From Baffinella frigidus (lineage: Eukaryota; Cryptophyceae; Cryptomonadales; Baffinellaceae), in contig MU646314.1 of the NCBI GenBank assembly GCA_026770585.1, forward strand, positions 621,278 through 634,209: a DNA stretch of 12,932 bases. The letters run 5' to 3'. Positions 1 through 9,900 of this stretch are shown here, piece after piece. Under the pieces are notes generated by a model. That model searched no databases and was not told where the DNA came from. It saw nothing but the letters and a program-made list of their open reading frames with translations. The translations under genes and the position numbers were made by a program. Position 1 is the first letter of the stretch; each line of letters opens with the position of its first letter.

Positions 1-48
1 CCCCATTGGTACAAACCGGAGGGTTGCCAAACGACCAAAACACTTCTT

Positions 49-110
49 TTTGCAGGGCTGGTGGAGGTCGAGATTGCTGCAGGGTTCAGGGTGTGTGTGT
101 GAGGGGGGGG
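49..110 (+). other. Possible exon remnant with good acceptor
   Basis: A pyrimidine tract and tgcag (cttctttttgcag) are followed by a frame reading LVEVEIAAGFRVCV before a stop in a G-rich tract. The wording vaguely resembles exon 1 (..AVADEGFVIV..) around Gly-Phe, so it may be an old, diverged exon-1 copy or an unrelated exon. Weak evidence. Confidence 0.2.
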
Positions 111-244
111 GGAGGGGGGCATCGAATCTTGATGCTCACACACAGCCTCTGCGGGGTAGAATGCATGGTGCCAGGCCGCGCGGGTGCTAACGAAGTGTTC
201 GCCTCGGGAATGCGAACCTGAACGCCCCTTCCGGACCTTTTCAT

Positions 245-300
245 CCCTAAACCCTAAACCTAACCCTAAACCCTACCTAACCCTCCTAAATCTAAACCCT
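245..300 (+). repeat. Interstitial telomere-like CCCTAAA tract
   Basis: Degenerate CCCTAAACC repeats sit within the first roughly 300-bp unit. Similar but more degraded CCTCAACCTAACC text occurs at the same place in the later units (about 555-605 and 865-915). Confidence 0.8.
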
Positions 301-326
301 CAACCTCAACCTAATCGCTAATGTAG

Positions 327-362
327 GGCGTGGCTGGCCTCGGTGGCGGACGAAGCTGAACC
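327..362 (+). pseudogene. Exon 1 head copy, most upstream
   Basis: After atgtag it reads AWLASVADEAE in the same phase as exon 1 (AMLDAVADEGF), with no indel over the first eight codons. The text then diverges into GAACCCTG intron-like sequence; no donor is present. Confidence 0.6.
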
Positions 363-624
363 CTGCTCGTGAGGGCGCACGAGCAGGGCGATGCTCAGAC
401 GCAGCCTGGGGCTGTACGGTTGCATACATGGCGGCCGCGTCGGTGCTAACACGTCTCTCCTCGGGAATGCGAACCTGAACCCTGAGTGCGCGCGAGCATG
501 GTGATGCTCAGTGCCCTGCTCGTGCAGGGTGATGTTCCGTGCGATGCTGAACCCTCGACCCTCAACCTAACCCTGCAACGCGAATGCAGGGGAACCCTCA
601 ACGTAACCCTGACCGCGAAGACAG

Positions 625-664
625 GGCGATGGTGGACGGGGTGGCGGACGAAGCTGAACCCTGA
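625..664 (+). pseudogene. Exon 1 head copy, middle
   Basis: The same gcgaagacag acceptor as the real exon is followed by AMVDGVADEAEP and a TGA at 662-664. The acceptor and first nine codons are preserved but the ATPYDLQ half and donor are lost. Confidence 0.75.
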
Positions 665-929
665 GGGCGCACGAGCAGGGTGATGCTCAGACACAGCCTC
701 TGCGGGGTTGCATAGACGGTACCAGGCCGCGCTGGCGCCAACAAAGTCTTGTCAGCACCAGCGTACTGTCCTTGAAATGCGAACCTCAACGCCCCTGGCG
801 GACCTTTCAATCCCTCAACCCCTCCTAAACCTGAGGGCGATGCTCACTGCAATGCTGAACCCTGAACCCTCAACCATGCGGACCTTTGGGACCCTAAACC
901 CTCAACGTAACCCTGAAACGCGAAGACAG

Positions 930-993
930 GGCGATGCTGGACGCGGTGGCAGACGAGGGCTTCGTGATCGTCGCGACCCCCTACGATCTCCAG
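930..993 (+). CDS. DUF1350 gene exon 1 (first in window)
   Basis: The acceptor is gaagacag at 922-929 and the donor CAG|gtcccc at 994. The first base completes a codon from an upstream exon. It then reads AMLDAVADEGFVIVATPYDL plus Q, the strand-helix segment with the ATPYD motif that precedes the helix encoded by exon 2. It is the third and only complete head in a row of three tandem copies. Confidence 0.82.
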
Positions 994-3900
994 GTCCCCC
1001 CACCAACCCTCACGTACGCACCAAATCGCTTCATTTCGACCTGTTCCTAAAAGTTGTGTACCAAGATTGGGACTCAAGTGGACACAGAGACCCCACAGAG
1101 ACCCCAGATCTGGGGTCTCTGCAAGGTGGATCTGAGGTCTGAAAATCGCCGATTTGGTCTTTCCGTGAGGGTTGGTGGCCGTTCTCCACCACCAACCCTC
1201 ACGGGAGGACCAAATGATCGATTTCATATTTCAATATTTACCCTAACAGACCCCCCAAATCCGGGGCGGGGGTCTGTCGGGATAGATCTAAAATCTAAAA
1301 TCGATCATGTGGTCTTCCCGTGAGGGTTGGTGGGAGTCCATACAGTGGACTACGAAGGGATTTATGTCGTATTCTGACCACGAATCCGTTGGGATATCCC
1401 TCCAGTGAGAGAATCAGGAACTTGGGAAGCCTCCTGATGCATCTGTCTTGAAGGGGTTTGCGCTCCTTCCACCTGGATCCGTCCCGAAAATTTTACAACA
1501 TTCTACTTTTTCTGAACGCGCCCTTGAGTGAGAGAGACACACGCCTGTCTTGAGCGTGTGAATGCGGAAGAAAGCTGGGCAGTGCCCGCCTCCAGCCCTC
1601 CCCACGCCAGATTGGAGGAGGTGGGTTTTTTATAATAATAAAAAACACCACAGGAAGTGATTGTTGACTTTTGAAAACCACTGCCTTGCGGGGGAATTGA
1701 CTTTTGGCGACCCCTTCCTAGACTCTGGCGTGGCCTCCAGCCCTCCAACCCCCCATGGTACCACCAGCCACCAGAAGTGAACCAAAGCAAAAGTTGGTTT
1801 CCCTGCAGACTAAACCGTCCGGGGTTTTAGTCTGCAGGGGAAATCGACTTTTTCCTTTCTTCCATTTGGTTCTCTTCTGAAGGTTGGTGGTACACGTCGC
1901 AGCGCTAATCGGGAGTTGTCATTTATGCACCTCTACAGGGAGAGCGCTGGTCAGAGCCGTCTCTCTCCCCTCTCTCTCTCGCGCTCTCTCTCTCTCTCTT
2001 CGATTCGACCTACACCCTAAACCCTAAACCCTAAACCCTAAACCCTAAACCCTAAACCCTAAACCCCCTAAACCCTTCTCCCCAAACCCTGAACCCTAAA
2101 CCCTAAACCCTAAACCCTAAACCCTAAACCCCGAACCACGCAGTTCGACTACATCGACCTGTGCCAGGGGGTGCTCGCCCGTTCCGAGGCAGCCCTGCTC
2201 GCCATGGGCACCAAGTACCCAGGTATCACTGCCCGTGTTCTCAGGAGCACCTAGCACTCCGCCCAATGTCCCCACACGTCCTGCAAAGCGTCTCCTGCGT
2301 GCTGGGGTTTACGGGTTACGGTTTAGGATTCAGGCTGTGCCAGGGGGTGCTTGCCCGTTCCAAGGCGGCCCTCCTCGCCATGGGCACCAAGTACCCAGGT
2401 ACATTTACCCGATCGGTTTAGGGTTAAAGGTTGAGGGTTTAGTGCCACGGGGTTCTCGTCCACAGCGAGGTGGTGATCCTCGCCAAGCCAAATACCCAGG
2501 TACGTTTACCCGATCGGTTTAGGTTCAAGGGTTAATCGTTCACGGTTTACGGTTTACGGTTTACGGTTTACGGTTTACGGTTTACGGTTTACGTCACAGG
2601 TCCGCGCCTGTGATGCATCCGCCTGCCACGCCAGAGTCTTCGAAGGGGTCGCCAAATGTCAATTCCCCTTCAAGGCGGTGGTTTTCAAAAGTCAACAACC
2701 GTGTCCTGACACGGTTTAAAAAGATCAACCCTCTCCTACACTCTGGCGTGGTGCCATGCAAGACAAGTGTCCAGGTGCAAGGGTTTACGGTTTACGGCTG
2801 AGGGTTGGGGGTTGAGGGTTGAGTGCCAGGGGGTGCTCGTCCGCAGCGAGGCGGTCTTGCTCGCCATGCAAGACACGCACCCAGGTACACTTTGATGTTA
2901 TACCGGGGGTCCTCCTGGTTTGAGGTGTACGGTTTACTGTTCAAGGTCAACTGTCCACACGGTGGACTACGGACCTTTCATTAAAAGTCAACTTACCCTG
3001 TGGGCAGTTAACTTTAAGGATTTTCTCATGCAAATTTGGTCACTTTACCGCTAAATCTAGGGGTCCCGAAACCCTCGTAGCCCACCGTGCGGTCAGGGCT
3101 CACGGTTCACGGTTTAGTGTTCAGGGTTCAGGTTTCAGGGTTAAGAGTTTTGGGTGTTGGCGCGCACCCTGCGAACCTGCGCAGCCGCTTGGCGGGCAAT
3201 GTCTAGGAGGTCTTAGGGAACAGCGTAGGGACACCGGGCCTGAGATCGGCTGCCGTTCTCGTTTCTGGCATGGATTCTGACTCAGAGGCGTTGGGCAAGG
3301 GTTCCGGTGTTCGGGCTGGGACACTCATGCGGCGCAAATCGACCTTGGGAAACACACTCGTACGTCCACTATCCGGGCCCAGAGGAGCCTGACAGTGAAA
3401 ACCCGTGTGATCATCCTGTGACAGTGAAAATCTGTGTGCTCGTCCTGGCAGGGGTTCCGGTGTTCGGGTAAGGACACTCATGCGGTGTGCCTCTGCCCTC
3501 GTGCACGGTAGCATGATAACCCCTCTGTAACCACAATTGTGTATAACCTCTCTGTAACGGCAATGGTGTGCAGGGTTTCCAGTGTTCAGGCTGGGACACT
3601 CATGCGGCGCACCCCTCCACACGTCTAACCGGGAGGGTTGGTGGGGGAGAAGGGGAGGGGGGCAAACCGCCGCCACCGCCGCCACAGCTGCTAACCTTGT
3701 TGGGCTCCACGGCAGTCGTAGCCCGCTGTGTAGCTGCGAACCTGCACCGCCGCTTGGCGCGCAGGGTCTGAGTATTGAGGGGTGCACATGGCAGGGGCTC
3801 CGGTGTTCGGGCTGGGGCACTCATGCGGCGCACTCCTCCACACGATCCTCGCATCAGCCTTCGACACCCTCCCCCCGAGGCGGGCCTACGCGCTTCTTTC

Positions 3901-6900
3901 TTTCAACAGCAAGCCCGCCTCAGGTGCGTCCTCGTGTGTTTATCAGGCGATTATCAGGCGAGTCAACCCTGAACCCGAAACCGTCCATACTGAACCCTGA
4001 ACCCGAAACCTTCTCTCCTTCAATTCTAAGCCCGTCTCAGGTGAGACACGCATGTGTGTGTTTCTGCCTCAGAGGAGAGCCAACCATGAACCCGAATCCT
4101 GGGATCCGAAACCCTGAACCCGAATCCTTGGATCCGAAACCCTGTACCCGAAACCTTGAATCGGAAACCCTCCTCATCTCCTTCAACAGCCCGCCTCGGG
4201 AGAGTCAACCCGACACGTTGCACCCGAAACACTGCACCCGAAACCCGAAACCTGAAAACCTGAACCCGGAACACTTGACTCCGAATCCCTGCTGAAACAG
4301 TCCTCTCTCTCTCTGTCCTTCGGCAGAGTCGATCCAGCACTTCGAAACACTGAACCCGAAACCCGAAAACCTGAACCCGAACCACTGAACCCTGATGACC
4401 AAAGTCCTCTCTCGCTCTCTCCTTCGGCAGAGTCGATCCCGCAGTTCGAAACACTGAACCCGAAACACCGAATTCCTGCTCAAACAAGAAACAAATCCTC
4501 CGAATCCCTGAAATAAATACTCCGAATCCCTGCTGAAACAAGTCCTGTCTCTCTCTCTCCTGCGGCAGAGTCGATCCCGCAGTTCGAAGAGCTGGTCGCG
4601 CCGGTCTCGTCGGCCGTGATGGACCAGGGCGAGGGCGCCTCCCGGGCCCGCCTCGGCATCCAGCAGGCACTGCCTTTACCCTAACACCTAACCCCTAAAA
4701 CCTGAAACCTGAAACCTAAACCATGAAACCTAAACCGTTCCGCGTTTCTTTCGAGGCCATCCGTTCGATACAGTCTTCTCTCGATCTCTCTCTATCTCTC
4801 TCTCTCTCTCTCTCTCCAGCTGGTCCTGATCAGAATCGCTAGAGCTTTCTCGAGGAATTCGTGCAGTGCTTTCTTGAGGAATTCGTGCTTCAAATCCACA
4901 CACCACTTCGTTGCAACTAGTACGTGGAATTTTGGTCCTATTTCCACCAATCTCTGCGCCAGGACAAAGCTCACATGAGTCAACAACTTCACATTAGTAG
5001 TATTAAGTTGATCACTTTTCAAAAGGCTGGGGGGCCTCTCTCGAGGTCTCCATTGCGCACACCATGTGAGGGTAATAAAGAAGAAGAAGAAGCAAAGCAT
5101 TAGTCAACAGGCGTTTGATGGGCCCGCCCACTTGAGAATGCTAGAGGGGCCTTTTTACATGTGTGGTTGTAAAACTTTGTACCAGGATAGGGTTTCCAAC
5201 CTCGTAGCCGGCCTAACCAGGGCTTCAGTGGCTCCAAGGGTAATGAAAGTTACTACACAAATGCTACATATAAAATTATCTTGGTTTTAAATAGGCCCCT
5301 CTTGCATTCTCGTGTGGGCCCCGGGACAGACGCGGCTCGACGGCCTTTGACCATGAATGTTTGACCATGAAAATGATGGGCGCCTTAAGTGCATGGTCCG
5401 ACGTCATAAGTTGAGTAACAGTCTCTTCTCTCTCCAGGCGATCGAGGAGGTGCAGAGGCGGACGGACGAGCTTGCTGGGTCTGCGGTTGCCCCCCGCGCT
5501 GTTGGCAGGGAGCTGCTGCCTCTCGCGTGGCAGGGCTTCAAGGTGAGGAGGGGGGGAAGGGGGAGGGGGGGAGAGGGCGTAGATGCAGTAAGAGAGAGAG
5601 ACTTCTGCAACGCAACACGGTTACCACTTAGCAGCCACTGGGGGCTTCACGGATACAGTCCATCCAAACTATTTGTACTAGAATCTTGTCCATTTGCATT
5701 GGATTCTAAGCGCATTTCCCCCGGATATCCGGTGGGAAAGGAAATCGGCCGCTGCCAAGTGGTCGGACAACTCCTCGGAATCCAGGGTAGGTCAGGAGAC
5801 AGTGCACGACGGCAGAGACCAGCGCTCCTACAGGAGGCGCGGTGCTAGGAGCCCCAGGAGAGCAATGTCGTCCGTCCAACGCCCACGCGCGCAACTGGGG
5901 GCGTCTGTTGACAAGAGTTCGGTGTTGGAATAGCCCAAGTGACTTTACACGGGACTGTGTCCCCTGCGTACATGGTGACAGGCCGTGTTTGTATGAACCC
6001 CGCTCTTGCTCTCGCTCTCTCTCGCTCTCTCTTGCTCACACACACACACACACTCGCTCTCTCTCTCACTCTCTCTCTCTCTTGCTCTCTCACTCTGTCT
6101 CTCGCTCTCTCTCTCTCTCTCGGCAGGTGCTGGAGCAGCTCTCTCCCTCCCTCTCTCACTCTCTCACTCTCTCTCCCTCTCACTCTCACACCCTCTCTCT
6201 CTCCCTCTCACTCCCTCCCCCTCACTCACACACTCTCTCGCTCTCTCTCCCTCTCACTCTCACACCCTCTCTCTCTCCCTCTCACTCCCTCCCCCTCACT
6301 CACACACTCTCTCGCTCTCTCTCCCTCTCACTCTCACACCCTCTCTCTCCCCCTCTCACTCCCTCCCCCTCACTCACACACTCTCTCACTCTCTCACTCT
6401 CTCTCACTCTCACTCTCACACCCTCTCTCTCTCCCTCTCACTCCCTCCCCCTCACTCACACACTCTCTCGCTCTCTCTCGCAGGTGCTGGAGCAGCTCCC
6501 GAGCCTCCTGCAGCAGGTCGCAGACGGCACCCGCGAATTCCTCCCGTCTCCGCCCGAGGTCTCCTCCCGCACCACGCCAGATTCTTGCAAGGAGCACACG
6601 CGCCTTTCTACGATTTGTACCACGAATCGGCCACTTCTGGTAATCAACCGCGAAATCCTCCCAGAAATTGTCTTTTAGCCAAAGCCGAGTTCGGCGGCAC
6701 CCGCGAATTCCTCCCGTCTCCGCCTGAGGTCTCTCTCCTTCTTCTTCTTCTTCTTCTTCTTCTTTATTACTCTCGCAGCCTGAAAACGAGTGATCTCTGT
6801 CCGTCAGGTTCTATCTATGCTTTACTCGGGTCGGCCGACTCTTCTCAAATTGACGTTCTGGGTTTGCTGTACGGTACAAATTCGTCAACTTTGGAGTGGG

Positions 6901-9900
6901 AAAGAGCCGGGCTCACCAATTTGGTGAGCCTACATAGACTGAGACAGAGCTAGGAGGTCTCACTCCTTCTTCGTCTTCTTCGTCTTCTTCTTCTTCATTA
7001 CTCTCAGACTGGAGATGAGTGATCCAAGAGTCTATGACCCTTTAAGATCGTACTTCACTGCTAGGGTGAAGTTTCTGTAATAGTCAACTCAAGGCGAAAA
7101 TCGAAAATCGAAGTACACCGAACGTGTATCTCGTTTGTAAAGTTGACAGATTTGTGGGGGTGTTGACTTTTACAAAATCTCTGGATTCGCAGTGTACTCC
7201 CGCGGCGCTTGAACACCCTTCCTCGCCAGAGGGCTCGCAAAATCCACTTTTGACATCATTCAGGGAAAATGCCCAGAATACTTAAGTCAACGACGTAAGA
7301 TCTGACGTGGATAAGGTGTCGGTTTTCCTCGAGCCCTCTGGCGTGATTCGCTTTCCAAGACACAGCTCTTCGCGGTCGTTTGCAGAAGGTGAAGGCCTTT
7401 CCAGGGTGGAATGTGCTCTCTCAGCCTCGATACAGCACAAAACACCCCCCCAAGATAGCAAAAGGTGTTAAATTAAATCAAAAGGTGTTACATTAAATTT
7501 AAATCAAACCGCGTGAATTTAATTCAAATCAAATCGCAGGTGCGCGAGCTGGTGAGGGGGCGGTTCCAAGCGGAGGGGGGCGCGCTCCTCGTGCGCTTCA
7601 AAGAAGACTCCATCGATGAATCTCCGGACCTCGCCGAGGTGCGCGCTTTACAAAAAAGCTTATTTTTTATTATTTTATTTTATTTTTACAGAAAAGGGGC
7701 ACTTCCAACCGTCGACGTTTTGGTGCCAGCATCGTCGACGCCACACAGCGGGCTACGAATGGATTTCGTGATTGACCCTCAAGTGGATAGTCCATAGGAC
7801 CCTGCGGTAGGCAATCCGTAGGGGCATGGGGTGGTCTTACGAATATCCTAACCGATTTGGGTCAGGATTTGGTCAGAAAATCTCTTCGTAGCCCGCTGTG
7901 TGGAGAGGAGGGGCGCTACCAACCGTCGACGTTTTGGCACCAGCATCGTGGATGTTTGCCGCGGTGGAAGTGTTGACGCAGCGATCGGATCTGTACCTTG
8001 TGTGTATCGTGTCGCCTGTCCCGAGGGCCGGCCCACGCGCGTGTCAGTTGATCACGCGCGCGACAGTTGACTGTTGACTAATGTCAGCACATCAGTTGAC
8101 TAATGTGAGCTTGCTCTGGCGCAGAGCTTGGTCGAACTAGATGTCGCCCTGGTACCTCAACGTCAACGATTAAGACACGTGGCCACGGCAGGTCGTTAGT
8201 CAGAATGTCAGGACGCAACGGTTCGTTTCCTGGTACTAAATTAGTGTGTGGTCCCACGTGAGAGGCGGCTCCTCGTCCTTTCCACGTCCGATTTGTTACT
8301 CTGAATTTCGGATCCGGGTACAAAATTTAAAACAAGACTTGTATCCGAAATTCCGAGTAATGACCTGGCGTGAAAGGTCCTATCTGTTGGGGGCGGGGAA
8401 GAGTGGAGGGCGGATCCCTAAAACATAGCGGCGTATGGCAGGTGCTGAGGTCTGTCGGGGGCGGGGAGGAGTGGGGGAAGGATCGCGTGCAGCTCGTCGA
8501 CCTGCCGGGCACACACGTCACCCCTCTCACCCAGGTAGGAACCCCCACCCATGAGTCGTCTGACTTTTGTATATTCGGTTCGTCGGGAAATGTTTGACTT
8601 GATCCGATGCTCCCAAATAAAGCAGGTTTTCGTTTGGCTCTGGCTGATCTGTACATGGGGTGTGTCGAACCCCGATCCGGGCCCACCTGTCCCGAGGCGG
8701 GCCCATCTGTCCCGAGGCGGGCCCACCTGTCCCGAGGCGGGCCCACCTGTCCCGAGGCGGGCCCACCTCACGTCTTTTCCTCGGGAAGGTCTATCTCACG
8801 CCGTTCCTCAGGCGGTTCTACGGGGGTACCTCGCTCATAAGAAAGCAACCCCCCCCAGGACCCTACAGTAGCCCTATGCCTAGGGCCCTATGGTGGTCCT
8901 GGGGGGGGGACGCTTTCTTATGAGCGAGGTACCCCTGTACATGTGCTCTGTCACTGCTGGAACACACGTACGCCCCTAAAACTTGAACCCCTGTATCTCA
9001 CGTCGTTCCTGAGGCGGGCCTGACATCCCACGGCGCGCGCAGGACCTATTCCCGTCGACGCCCCTCGACTCATTCGCACCCCCCCCTAGGACCCTACAGT
9101 AGCCCTATGCCCAGGGCCCTATGGTGGTCCTAGGGGGGGGGCGAGGTTCCCCTGTATCTTACGTCGTTGCTGAGGCGGGTCTTCTAACCGCAATTCTGGA
9201 CGTGACCTTATCTTGTAACCGACATTTCGGGCGTGACCTTATCGACATCTCACGGCGCGCGCCGTGGATTTATTGAAGCTCGTTTTGCCCCCGCGCAGGA
9301 CCTATTCCCGTCGACGCCCCTCGACTCATTCGACCCGTTCCTGCCTCTCAGGTCCTGCACCCCCGCCCAACTGTGTAAAGTCACTCCGGTCATCCTACAC
9401 GGGACTGTATCCCCCGGCCCCCATGTACATGCCGCCCGTGTTGATAGTAATCAAGGTCTCTCTCTCGCGTGGCACTGCACGCGAGCCTATCCCTTAAGTG
9501 ACCAGTAGGCTCATACGCCCTACCGTAGGGCCCTAGGACCTGCCTAGGACCTCTTGCTGGTCAATTTTGACCAGATCGCCAATTAAGGGATAGGCTCGTG
9601 TGCAGTGCATCGGAGTTCGACACCCTCTCTCTCCCCCGCGCTCTCTCTCTCACCCGCACCCTCTCCCTGCCCCTACCCTCGCTGACAAGCTTCTTCACTT
9701 CCCAAGACACCTTTATTACTACCAACACGGCCTGTGTGCTCCATGAAGACCGGCGTCCATCCATCAGGCTAATCGTCTGGTAGATCACCATAGGGCCCTA
9801 GGCATAGGACTACTGTAGGGTCCTAGGGGGGTGCAGTTTCTTAAGAGCGAGGTACCCCTGTACGCACCCCCACCGAGCGACCGGGTCCGCTCAGGTTCCG

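Larger units (their letters stand above)
122..960 (+). repeat. About 300-bp tandem repeat carrying exon-1 heads
   Basis: Three degenerate units contain, in order, a gatgctcagacacagcctc block (131, 391, 681), a ccaggccgcg/ggcggccgcg block, a gaatgcgaacctgaac block (209, 465, 777), CCCTAA-like text, and a copy of the exon-1 head (327, 625, 930). Exon-head spacing is 298 and 305 bp. The last unit delivers the functional exon 1, so the intron upstream of it is a decaying tandem array of its own acceptor region. Confidence 0.75.
3169..3765 (+). repeat. Tandem-duplicated flank of exon 3
   Basis: CTGCGAACCTGC..GCCGCTTGGCG occurs at 3169-3195 and 3734-3760, each followed by exon-3 heads. Shorter duplications lie inside: cagtgaaaaYcYgtgtg (3391, 3422) and aacc(c)ctctgtaac (3518, 3545). 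The interval is a nested tandem array ending in the real exon 3. Confidence 0.65.
3957..4480 (+). repeat. Degenerate CTGAACCCGAAAC repeats in intron 3
   Basis: Scores of AACCCGAAAC/AACCCTGAAC words with variants fill intron 3 between exon-tail and exon-head copies. They may derive from telomere-like CCCTAAA text or from the duplicated border itself. Confidence 0.75.
8986..9185 (+). repeat. Direct repeats around the exon-9 copy
   Basis: ccctgtatctYacgtcgttSctgaggcggg occurs at 8988 and 9151, with a variant at 8790 (ctatctcacgccgttcctcagg). Each abuts a family A end (cccctgta), indicating duplication of a block that already carried an element end. Confidence 0.65.

Noticed and set aside
2015-2131. 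A chromosome end
   Set aside because: The tract is flanked on both sides by exons of the same gene in the same orientation, so it is interstitial.
3203-3820. Antisense frame of 205 codons
   Set aside because: Shadow of the repeated exon-3 heads; its repeated words (CPxLNTG) are the reverse of the GHSCG duplications.
4181-4215. Apparent exon 3-exon 4 spliced junction (a retrocopy)
   Set aside because: GGGAGAGTCAACCC looks like the exon-4 head, but the same agtcaaccctgaaccc text follows 3957 and 4073 as intron sequence, so it is a donor-side tandem unit.
4026-4670. 214-codon antisense open frame
   Set aside because: It is the reverse of intron 3 repeats (FRVSGFGFRVQ periodicity) and exon 4. 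The sense strand carries the coding signal.
4792-5100. Antisense 102-codon frame as a possible gene or transposon fragment
   Set aside because: It begins in poly-Phe, ends in Arg-Glu repeats from the CT tract, and shows no motif I recognise.
5842-6953. Long open frames rich in Ser/Leu/Thr/His across the CT array
   Set aside because: They are all translations of a CT/CA minisatellite in three overlapping frames, inside intron 5 and exon 6; low complexity, no conserved text.
8681-8768. A CRISPR array
   Set aside because: The 20-bp units are contiguous with no spacers, in a eukaryotic intron.
8527-8771. Antisense frames with repeated DRWARLGTG
   Set aside because: They are translations of the 20-bp tandem repeat at 8681-8768.
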